A stretch of DNA of 64,000 bases from Taxillus chinensis (Eukaryota > Streptophyta > Magnoliopsida > Santalales > Loranthaceae): the NCBI GenBank assembly GCA_023512835.1, contig CM042091.1, positions 46,276,284-46,340,283 on the forward strand. Direction: 5' to 3'. The translations under genes and the position numbers were made by a program. The notes under the pieces are model-generated. The model was not told where the DNA came from. It did not search any database and saw only the letters and a list, made by a program, of their open reading frames with translations. Positions 48,101 to 60,572 of this stretch are shown here, piece by piece (within the stretch, counting starts at the first letter, position 1; each line of letters starts with the position of its first letter).

Positions 48101-51100
48101 CATTAAATAATTCATATAGGGTTTCGAAAATCATTATTCCAAGGTGTTTTTTAATGTTTTAATGCATGTTTTTTAATTAGTCTAGTAATAGGTTTCAGAC
48201 CCAAATTTGACTTTTTGACTAAGAATCATGGTTCGCAAAATACGGAATAAGGGCGGTGCCTTTTTCGCCTACACCCACTCGTTTAGGTGAGGCAGTTTGA
48301 GGCAGCCCATTCCATTGCTTCATCTCGAATGTTGCATGAGGCGTCCGGGTCGAAGCAGCAATGACGAATGTTCTGAAAAAAATATAAATTGATTTTTTAA
48401 AAAATAGGACTAACCTTTATCTCGAAACCTCCTCTCTCTCGATGAAGCCTCCTTTCTTGGTGTCGATTAACCTCTTCCGTTGATCATTAAAGTTGTCGTT
48501 TCCTCATTTGTCATCATCATCAACACCTCTCTTGTCGTCAATCATCGATAGTTGTCGATTGTTGATGCCTCCTCCTTGTTGATTGTCGTTGAGCGTCCTC
48601 TCTTTGCCGTCGATGTCGTCATCGATTGTTGAAGCAGTAACGACCTTGTTTAATGTCCCTCCAACAGTGACATTCCTAACATTGATAGAAACCTTGGGCA
48701 TAAAATCCAAACAAGAGAGAGATATATAAAAGCTCCTCCTTCTCTTTAACTCTCCTCCTTTTTTCCAGAGGCCCTCTAGCAACTGCCTCCGCTGGCTGTG
48801 GTGATGGCACCCTCTTCTGGCGGCCATTCTGCCAACAGTTCTTTCCTTCATACTCTCTCCGGTCCTCCAAGCGTCAAGGCTTATGTATCCACCAAATTGA
48901 CTTCCTTGTAGCAATTCTTTTCTTCTCCTTCTTTTGGGGTGAAAGATGGCTTTCTAGTCATTTTTTTTTTCGAAGGACAATCTTACTCAATCCACGCAGG
49001 ATTTTTCCTTCACAGTCCTGTTGAAATTATTTTCCGGCAAGCCGTAGCTTGACAACTTCTGTTGTTATTTTGATAATGAGTATTTTTCCGGCAACTTTGT
49101 CGTAGGCTTCCTTGCCCAACCGGCCCATTTTCCATCCCCAACACACACACACACACACACACCGGGGTAAGCTGGTTGCTGCTGTCTCTGGAAAGTCTTG
49201 TTCCCTTGAGTGTCTTCGGTTGCCCGTCAGAATCAGAGTCGGAGTGGTTACGTTGCTACAAAGCCATTGAAAAGGTGTTAGGAGTGACTTACAAGGGATT
49301 TGACCTTGTTACCTTTGATTTGTTGCGGGATATCAAAGCTAGGCATTAAGCCCAGAAGGCTTCTACCTCGTATTTTTGGCCGTTTGTGAGCATAGAATCT
49401 AAAGGCGTGTGGGAGCTTAAAAGGCTTGCTTCTTCGATTAATTATGATGTCGGAATTTTTCGGACTTTCAGGTTGAGGTAGTCGGCTCTTAGGGAATCAT
49501 TTCCCTTTTCTATTTTTAAGCTTTGTATTAGTCTTTTTATAGTTTCATTGTAATATTTGTCTGAGCCTTTTTTTGAGTAAGGCTATTCTGTGCCCAATTT
49601 GCTTATACTTTTTTCTTTCTTTAATATATTGTTTCTTTATTTATAAAATGATGTATGATATCTTTTTAAAAAAATCCCCAAATAATTTGCTGTGATATAT
49701 TTGTAATTATGTGGTTTTTTAAATAGAATTATTTTTTATTTTAGGTGTCCTCATTGCATATATATATATATATATAATATTTTTTACTATAATTGCTTGT
49801 GACTTGCTGGCCTGTAGTCAAAATCTACATCAGATTCGCAACATCCACTTTTAGTTTGCATCTTTTACAAACTGAATATTAAAAAGTTAAACTGAATTAA
49901 TAAATTCAGTTCAGTTTACCGCTATGCTCACCCCTAGATCCAGGGTTGAAACATTAGGAATGAGAAATATGCTGTTATCCTTTTTTGTTGAAATCTCTTT
50001 GTTGGCACTTTAATTCCTGTTTTTTATTTTATTTTATTTTGCTCATTTTAACTATTGGCTGGAGTGATGCTGCTTTGCTGGAACAGGCATGACATTTTGT
50101 TCTTTTGGGTGGCACGGATGGTCATGATGGGGATTGAATTCACTGGAAATGTACCCTTTTCATGTGTTTATCTGCATGGGCTTATCAGAGACTCTCAAGT
50201 GAGTTCTGACTGCTATCAATATTACTTTCTGTGTGTTGTAATGGCACTTTGTGATCTGTTTCACTTGGGCCGAATCTTCTGTTTAATCAGTGAGTATTTT
50301 CATTAGGAATGCGGGGACTTGAGGTTGGTTATCACTATTTTCTTGTGTAGCTAAAGCACACATGATTCGTTTACTAACCAGAAATAAAATCACTAATTTG
50401 TGGTCAGGCTACCCTTAGAGTTGTTTACTTGCTCGGTTTAAATTTATTATTTATATTATGTTGGCCACTTCACAATATCTTGTTAATTTTTCAGGGGAGA
50501 AAAATGTCTAAAACGTTGGAAAATGTCATAGATCCCATTGATACAATCAAGGAATTTGGCACTGATGCTTTGCGATTCTCTATTGCTTTAGGAACTGCCG
50601 GTCAGGTCATTATATACATACATACATGCATAAACATGTATATACATATATATAGGCACTCATATGTATACACAATATTTTAATACAAGCCAAATGAACA
50701 GTGCAATTCTTGTCTCACAAATAGTTAATCGGCATTAAATTATGCCCTTTCAATGGAAAATATTGAAATATCATGAAAAAAAATGCTTGCTTAGAAGCTT
50801 TTGATGATGCTTTAGTATAGAGTTTTCAATTTACATAATTAAACATTTTTGTCATCAAATTTTGACTGTAAATAACATTTATTTGACCATGTAAATTGAA
50901 AACTCTGCATACTAAAACGTCATTTAATTTTTAACCATGAATATTTTTCAGTATCATTCCATATATGTCTCTGAAGGCATCAAATTTGAACCTGGGTGTA
51001 GCCCCTTATTCAATAATCAGCGCTGTGTGTGATTGTCCGTATCAGAATAAGCACTTGCTAAGAGTGTTTTCTGAGGCTACATTTCTGTATTCTACTTGTT

Positions 51101-54100
51101 GTATCGGGTCTTACATTGTCAACTCATTTCACATGCTTTCTTCCAGGACCTCAATTTATCCCTTGAGAGGTTGGCATCTAATAAAGCCTTTACTAATAAA
51201 CTGTGGAATGCGGGGAAGTTTGTGTTGCACAACTTGCCTAATAAAACTGATGCATCTGCCTGGGAACCTTTATTAGCTTGTAAGGTTGCTCTCTCTCTCT
51301 CTCTCTCTCTCTCTCCCCCCATTCTTTTTTCTTTTCTTTTTCCTTTTTGTCATTTAAATATGTACCAACTTTTATAGGCTTCTTTTTATATGCTGCAATT
51401 CCTCATTTGATAATATTAAGTTATGTGGTGAGCTATATTTCAATATCTGAATCTGAATGTTTTGAACTGTTTGATTAAGACGTGTTTGAACATCCTAATC
51501 TTATATATATTCCATATCAATCTTGGTGTTAGAAGTTAGATTAAATTAAAATATATAATAAATAATAAATGAAACTAGTGAAATAGTAATTTCTTCATCC
51601 GTATCTTTTCCGAATGCTTGCTACTTTTTGTTTTTATATTTAACTACCTCAAATCTATCTCTCTCTCTCTCTCTAATGTGGGGAAATTGCCTCTAGCTAA
51701 AAGTGGGGATGGACACTCTCATTTTAATAGTATACCTCCTTGTAGTAACTAATTGGCACTGAGTTTGTTAGAAGTTAATTCAGATTCCTTAATGTAACAA
51801 CTAGAAAGTTTACAATTTTCATTGACTTTTTAGTTTCCCAAACTGTATTTATTATTTGTATTTATGATTTCTAGGTATTAATTATTGTAAAACTTTTAAT
51901 TTTTTAGGTATTCATTATTGTAAAGACATTTTACTCTTTCAGATATAAATTGTTGTAAGATCAAGGGTCATATTGTAGTGTATATATGTGTACATTTAGT
52001 ATGTTAGCAAATTGAATAATATATTTCTATTTCTCACATGGTATTAGAGCTAGATTACTAAGAAAGTCTAAGATTTTCCTTCTTTCGGTCACTCTTTGTT
52101 TATTGGTCTTTATTGTCAAACTGCCCTTCGTTGTTGGTATTTTTTTGTTATCCTTAATGATCAATCTTTAGTGTTAAAACAATCGCTATGTCAAATATTG
52201 CAGAGATCTTTTCTGCAACCATAACCCTTGTAGAAGAGAGGGGACAACATGGTGAGTCTTCACTGTATAACAACCACATTGATGTTGCTTCCATGAAAAC
52301 AACAAATGCTAGATTGAAAGGGTTGAATGGTCTCAATTACAAAGAGCTTGAAGAGGTGCAGTCCTTAGTATTAGAAATGTCACTATTCTTATTTTCATTC
52401 AAAAACTTGTCCAAGATTTATCAAGTAGTAATTTCTCATAACTATTTTCTATTTTAGGACAAGGATTTAGGGAGGACGATTGGACATGCTAGAGAAATCA
52501 CCAACTTGGGTGGACTCTACTAACTTGAAGCACCATACCAATCAAACATTGTTAATAACAACTTTTTCCATTCTGTTGTGCCCAAAGCTTGGTTATACCA
52601 TCACCAACTTGGTGGTGTAACTTTCTAACCCCCTACTTTTAAAAGGAAGAAATTACATATGAATACTTATGTATTTATATTCCTCGATAGAATGGTTGAT
52701 TTGTGGGATATACTCGCACAAAAGAGATATAAGTGTTATCACCCTTCATCTTTCAATGAAAGAAAATCATATTACACTCCTTCTCTTTAAGGGGACAATT
52801 CATACTTGATATTGGAAGAGAAGAATGAGAACTTCCTTCTTGATGAGTTTCCTTTTCTCACATTTGTATTAGCTCTTGCTTTTAAACTTGCTCTTGAACA
52901 AAAAACACCTCTAACGTCTCAAGTTCCATATACACTAGCTCGTGCATCTAAACCTGTTCTAACAACACTTCCAACCTCTTAAGCTTCTATCCCCAATTTT
53001 GTTTTTGATAATAGGCAATAAGACAAGGCATTTTCGAAGAAGCAACAAACAGTCCTTGCATCTATGCATGTTCAAGACTCATTTTTGAGTCCTACATTTG
53101 AGGTAACAATCCTTAATTCCCCTAATTCAATTTCTGTTTTTGATCATGATATTTTCATTGCATTCAGGAGAGGAATTAGAGAATGCACTAAATGTCTTTT
53201 TATATCCTCTTCCACATTATGTATTATTCCATAAATTATTATCCTCTCACATATTTCTTCTTGGACAATTTCTATTCCGACCAACTTGGGATTTATCCAA
53301 AAGGAAATGGAGAAAATCCATGGATGTGGAAATGGAAGCTTTGGAGAAGAACGAAACCTAGGAGCTAGTGTTGTTGCTTTCCAACAAGAAACCTGTGGGA
53401 TGGAATTGAGTATACACTGTGAATTATAGAGAAAATGGTTTAATTGAGAGATACCAAACAAGATTAGTAGCCAAAGGCTACACTCAGTGGGCATGTGTCC
53501 CTGATCATCAGGTTGTGCCCCGCAGGGCCTTTTCCAGCTAACTCACCTGCTCAATACACTCATGAAACATGTATAGTATTGGATGTGTAATTTGCAATCG
53601 TGTATAGCCAGACAGGTGGTGGAGAAGAAAAGTATAGTTGCTGTAATTGGATAGCTTTTTTTGCTACCTGTCTGATAACTGTTTGTGAGGAGTTCTTGTT
53701 TCTTTATTTTTGTTTTTCTTGTGTTTCAGCGTCTTTATATTTAATTGACCCTGCGATGTACATTAAAATAAGTTAATTTTTTTTTGAGTCGCTTCAATTA
53801 TATGTAATTTTGTTTTATTTGTGTGGGCCACTATGTTGTTCTTGAAACTAAATTAATTTTTTCATCTAGTTCCATGAAGAGGAGTATTTACGAAAGCTTC
53901 CTTTACCTGAGTGTTGGGTGGTAAGGCACATATGATAAAGCTTCTTACTAGAATGTCATGTTCATATCATCATAAATTGTATTTTACTTTTTTTTTTTTT
54001 TGGTTACCTTTTCAGATTTCCAAACTTCATATGCTCATTGATATGGTCACCACCAGCTATGACAAATATTATTTTGGAGATGTTGGGCGAGCTATATATG

Positions 54101-57100
54101 ATTTCTTTTGGGGTGATTTTGCTGATTGGTATGTGTATCTACTTCGAACCCAAACCATGTTGATTGTTGGTGTACTTTGATGTACTTGCCAGTTGATAGT
54201 TGGTTCCACTGTGAGTTTAATATCTATTTGTTAGTCAAAAGTAATTTTTAAATGTTGTGATTCGGAGGCTGATAGTATCTATTCTTTTGTTTTGATGTTT
54301 ATCGGTTGATGCAATGAGTATTGGCTTTTGCCTTTTGTTTCATGTACTGTGAATCTTGAGAGGAGATTGATTTGTCGTGAGACCAATAACGTTCTGATTA
54401 GTGGACATAATACGGATGGGTGATGAACTATGCTTTATTTTTATCTGGCGGACTTCCACAAAACTTAAATGTGTGTGATTTTTTATCCCTTGTCCCATGC
54501 TTATAGAGAGTACAAATGCATGAAATTTCTGTTTTTGTACACCTACGTACACATTTTCATTTTGATAACTAAGACAATTTGTCACATAAAACAGAGAAAT
54601 GTCCAACAGGCAGAGCATGACCAAATATTAATCACTTCCTAGTTTAAGGTTCTAAGAAATCTCCAACATGCTGAACATACAAACATTAATTAATGACATG
54701 CAATGAACTTGCCCCTACTTCTTCATATATTAATATTTGAGCCATGCCCAGCTGCTTGCATAGAGTAGGTGGGACGTGATTGTTGCTCCTGCCTCCTTTC
54801 TCTCGTATTCTAAGAATTAAATATTCCCTGCTTTTTTGTAAATAAACTCCCTTATCATTTAGGTATATTGAAGCTAGTAAAGCTCACCTTCACCATTGTG
54901 GAAACTATTCAGTTGTTTCCATGGCACAGGCTACACTTCTATATGTTTTTGAAAACATACTGAAACTGCTACATCCATTCATGCCATTTGTAACTGAGGA
55001 ATTGTGGCAGGTAATGCAATTTACTGGTTTTTCAATACTAGGGTATGAATTTGAGAGTACCTTTTATTTGTTGCTATATTTTTGTTTGTACGTTTTATCT
55101 GTACTTGTTTCAAGAAAATTTTTGGAAGGCTAGAATTATTTGTAGGCTTGTAGCATTGATTGGCATTGGAGTTTATCAAGATGAACTGGATAAATGTGGC
55201 TGTTTAAGAGTTTTCTTCAAGTATTTTACATTCTCAGGAAGTGTCATGGTTACTTTCGTAAGCTCACATATCTCACACTCACAACAAATGAAATACTTGC
55301 CTGATGATCTTGAGCTTGCCCTTAATTGTTCAGTATTTCTCCGTTCATATAATTACTATGTCAGTTTGCCTCAAATCTTGTTGGGATCTATATGGAGTAA
55401 GTTCATGGTTCATTTTGATAAATATCATCACCATTGGGATATATGAATGCCTTTTTATGACTGCCAAACATATAATATAGATTGCTCAAATACCTCTTAT
55501 GAAATATGGCTTCAAGAATTGGTTTGCCTATCAGATAAGCAGTGTGATCAATGATATAGACTGGTACAGACCTAGAAGTGAGAAATGAACCATCAACTCA
55601 TTCTCAATGTCCCTAAACAAGCCAATAGCTAATTGCCCAAAGATCTGCCAAAGGGAGACATGGAGTGCCAAACTTTTGCAATGTTACGCTGCCATTTGTG
55701 AGGCATAAGATTGTCATGCTCTATGGTTCTCACTAACTGAATCAAACCCCTCATGTCAAGCAGAATGGGAAAGACGATGTCACAATTAAATCTGCTCTGA
55801 CCTCCGAAAAAGCCCTTCTCCCGATGTTGATGTCCACCAATCGCAACATGTCCCTTTTGTTGTGATGCCCAGTTGTTGAATCCGTGAACTTGATGACCTC
55901 CCACTATTGTGACGCCATATACGGCCTATCGCGACTTTATATTTTATGCTTGTGTGTTTATTTCTCTCTAGTTCAATCCAAGCACAAATTCAACTTGGTA
56001 CGGAACCATTAAATCAACAATTACAACATATCTATGAGCACCACACCTCTTTTGTTCATATTTTATAAATGAATCCCTAAGTTATAAATTTTCTAAGTTA
56101 TTGCTAAGCCGACCCAAACAATGTGCTTCGCATTATATAACATGCATAAATCACTACTATGATCCTAACAAACAATTAACATTGTCCAATTCATCTAATT
56201 TTTGCCAATTTCTTTGGTAAACTCGAAGGATCCAAATTTGTATATTCCTTTCAAATAAAAATGGTACTACATGCCATGATCCAAATCAGTATTGGAGAAT
56301 CATAGAAATAAGATCAAACATGGATCCCTTGCCTCAAACTGCAGAACAATCCTTTCATCATTCCTCCTTCAACCATTAGTTCACTCCTACATCTCCCACA
56401 ACCAGCTACACATTCATATGTGAGTGTTCTTTTCTCCATTTTCGCATGCCATAGGTATATAGAATTTTTTTTTTTACATAATTTTAATTGTCAACAATTA
56501 TAGACCACCTAATACCCTCAAATTTATCAAAATGTCCTTTTTGCATTAAATTTCAAAACCAACTCAATTACAATCAAAATTTGTCAAAATTTTATTTTTG
56601 GCATCGTTGTTTCCTAAATGAAGTCTATTCTTGCATATTATCAGATGTAGGACTTCGTGATTGTAACCTTATTGATACGCCCATATGAAGCTTGATAATA
56701 GATAAGATCTCCTTTAATATCCATTGAAAGTTAAATTATCTTACATTACTGGCCCAAATATTTCCTTTGTAGCTATTCTGGTGAGTCAGTTCATTAGTGC
56801 TCCTCGTGGTTTTCATGAGCAGGTATCTAAAAGGAGCTTTAGGCCAAGGTTTGGTCTTTTGAAGTCGAGAGCACCATCACTTGTTTAGGCATTTTGATAT
56901 GTAAGTCCAACACCGAGAAGGTTTATGAAAAGATAAGGAATCTAAAAGAGTATGTCTCTATAGTAAATTAGAAGCTCATAACAAATACAGTAGGTATAAT
57001 GACATTATGGACAAGGATTTAACGTTTATAATGAGTCCTATACTAATACACTACTGATTAGGGGAGGAATATTCCAATAGTCTTATAGGAACTTAACGCA

Positions 57101-60100
57101 TAAGAGTTTAAAACTGTAAGAGACAAACTGCATTAGAGGACAATTTGTTAAATGTTTTCCAAGCTTGTTAGTACTTATCTATGGTCAACCAACAAAAAGC
57201 TTACCTAATGGTTTGTGCTTAATTACAAAGACATTCAGTGATGAGACCTTCAATGGAATGTTTTCGTAATGTATTGTCTCACACGCGCACAGCACTTGGA
57301 AGAATTATCACACTTAGTAACTCTTGTAGTTGGATTCATTTGGAACTCTTCATTCTTGATTTTTAGCATATGTGAATATTTTAGCATATATTGTATGTGC
57401 GCATGCATTTCAATCTCCGACAATTTGATTTACCGCTACTAGAAAGCTAGGGAGGTAAGGGGATGGTTTGATTTGCCCGTATTGTGCAAATCAGTTGCTC
57501 ATACTGCACGTATTGTGTCCATACCTTCTTTTTAAATTTCATTCGTTCATCAATTGTTGGTAGGTATCAATCATTAATGTTATTGACTTTAGAGAGCAGC
57601 ATAAAAGAGACATTAAAGATAGCAACTAAGTAATTGTACTACTATGGGCTTCAAATCACTCTCTGCCTCAAAGTTGTGGGTACATTTGAAGATAACAATT
57701 GAATGATAGTATGGAATTAAAGTGTTATTGCCTCGAGACTCCACCTCAAAGGGTTACCTATAGTCAATTAGCTTTCAGGTTCTTTAGCCTCGAAGATTCG
57801 TGTCTAGAAAATACATATAGACATTCGGAGCTTCGACTTTTAACATTAATGCCTTCGAGTGTTCGAATGTTTGGGTCTTTGGGTCAATTGAAATTATCTT
57901 AGCTCGTGTGCATATAAGTTAAAAGGTTTTGATTCTTTGAGTCTTCTAGTCTTTAATATGACCGTTGCTTAACTTGCATGATATCCCATGAGCTAAGTAT
58001 ATTACCCTCCGGGTGTTCAAGTTTTTGGGTCTATGTCCTCAGTGTTCCTTTTGTGATCACAAGGGTTAAGCCTTCGACTTTTGACCTTTCGGGTCTTCAA
58101 CATTTTGTGTCTTTGATTCTTTTATTCAGCTCAATCAACTTAATACTTAGTTGTGAGCCTTTGACCCTTTGTCCTTTGAGTCTTTGAGTTTTTGGATTAA
58201 ACATTAAGCTTGATAGTTTCTACTGCTTTAAGATATCTTCAATCCTTCGGCCCTTCAGATCTTCAAGCATGTGTATTTGTTCGGGCACAATGACTGCTCG
58301 TCTTTCTCAAGAATTCGACTCTTCGCCCCTTCAAGTCTTTTGGTCTTCGAATCTCTAGATTTAGATATTTTTGTAATAGTTTCAACAATTCAAGTCTTCA
58401 ACTAACATGATCCATTTTCCTTAAAAGTTGTAGGATATTCAAATGGAAGTTGGAATGGATGTCTTATTGACCACCAATCCACCTCTGGTTATTATGTTTT
58501 CTTTAGTGAAAATGTTGTCTAGTGGAAGATTGAATACTAAACAATTTGTTGTTTCCTATTTTAGTGCTGATGTTAAGTGTGAGGCTATGACTAATGTAAT
58601 AGGCGAACTGTAGTGGATTGGGATGTTAGTGGATGAAATTGGGCTACCCCTGACACATGTCTACTCCTCATTGTGATTATCTGTCTGTTATACATATTGA
58701 CAACAATCCAGTTTTCTAATAACAAACAAAACATATTTAAGTTAATTGTCACTTTGTTCGTGAGAAGGTGTATAACAAAACATTAATTCATTTGTGCATG
58801 TTTTGAAAATCAGTTGGCCGACATCTCCATCAAGGCTCTTAGGCATGGTCATATTTCCTATATTTGTAAAAGATGGTTTATGTTGAAGTCTGGTGGGTTT
58901 TTTTTGAAATTCAATTGGCAGTGAGTGAAGTTAGCGTGGAATCTTATTAATTAATTGCAGAGTTTAATAACTTCTGATGTGGGATTATATATCTTAACAT
59001 GCTTCCTCACATGTGAGCTATCCTTTGAGTCTAACATGTAGGCAATATTAGGTGGTACAGAGCACACGCGTCCCCTTATGTGGTTGGAATAGAACGCATA
59101 ATTCACTCTATCACATTAAAGTAGGCTTCTATCCTAAAACCAATTGGCATTGAGTGGGTTACTATGAGATCTTATTAATTAATTATGATGTTTAATAACT
59201 CCTAATCCAGGGTTATATCTTAATAGTTTGTTTGATATGTATGCCCCAACTTGAAGTGAAGTATTTTTAGTATATGTATTAATGGCAAATTGGGTTGTAA
59301 CTTAGTTAGACCTAAGCTCATAAAGGGCGTCCCAGTGTCAAAGCTCCAACACTGTGGGGTCTAGAGAAGGCAAATATCCACGTAGCCTTCTCATAGGCTG
59401 ATTCAAACCCAGTCACTGGTGCACAATGAAGTGACCAAATAAAATTATTATTCCAAATAATAAGTTATTATATTACCAACAAGAGAGTTCAGACTGAAAC
59501 TAATTGTTTGGAAACTATTTCATTATTTTTCACTGTTGTTGTGGGCCCTGTTAAAGTTGAGACGAAAAACTAATGTGTCTCACTGATATTTCTAATAATA
59601 ATGCTTTGGAAGAACTTTAATTGTCAAAGAATCCAAATTCATTCTTTTTGGCAATTCTGTCGCATGAACTGATCATTTTTACTTGTTACTGTGCAGACAT
59701 ATTTTTGTTATGTTTTGTTCTACTTTTTTGCAGGCACTTCCCAATCGAAAAGAAGCTCTTATCATATCTTCGTGGCCACAGACTTCCCTTCCAATGCTTG
59801 CCAACTCAATTAGAAAGTTTGAAAATTTACAGGCCTTAGTGAGTTATTAATTTGTTTCTGCTTCCTTCCCCAATGTCTCCTGATGAAATTTCCATTGTAG
59901 AAAAAAGGTTGACTTTTTATATTATTTCATCTTTCATGCTCGTTTCTTTTTCTGTGAAATGGTAGACTAGATCCATCCGGAATGCTCGAGCTGAATATTC
60001 TGTCGAGCCAGCAAAGCGTATTTCTGCATCCATAGTTGCAAGCACTGAAGTTATTCAGTACATTTCTGTAAGAGTTTTACCTTTTTTTTCTTAGGTAGCT

Positions 60101-60538
60101 CCTTTTGATTTAAAATATTAAGTTTTAATACTCAACCTTGCGTGCTGCATTGCATTGGCACTGGTCTTTCAGTTGTCGGCTGTACAAATGCATTTTTTTC
60201 ACTGGTTTGAAAAAATTGGGTATAAATGAAGTAATAGAATAACATCTGAGCAGAATTTTATTGAATGCATGTACAGCTTCACTTGTAGAGGTTGTTGATA
60301 TATTTAAAAATATTGAATTTGAACTTTGCAAGACTTGCAGGAACCCTATGAAATCAGGACTGTTATTTATATGGTCAATATTAATTGTAATATGGTCACT
60401 GTGGTACATTTACATCCTAATAGTAGGTTTTAGTCTCTATGAAGAACAACTTGTGCTTGCGTCCCATGGAGAAATTAGAGCCAAATATATAGTTAGTCAA
60501 TGTAAAGGTGTGAGAGTAACTCAAAAAAATAAGTGTAC

Positions 60539-60572
<34 letters not shown>

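Noticed and set aside
50495..50605. KMSKT and Gly-to-Glu as evidence that the gene is a pseudogene
   Set aside because: All 27 exons join in frame without a stop and the other catalytic motifs are intact, so I treat it as functional with an unusual loop.
59330..59440. Possible tRNA or tRNA-derived SINE (GATTCAAACCCA resembles a B box)
   Set aside because: No cloverleaf or A box could be drawn at the right distance; I only note it as a dispersed-repeat resemblance.
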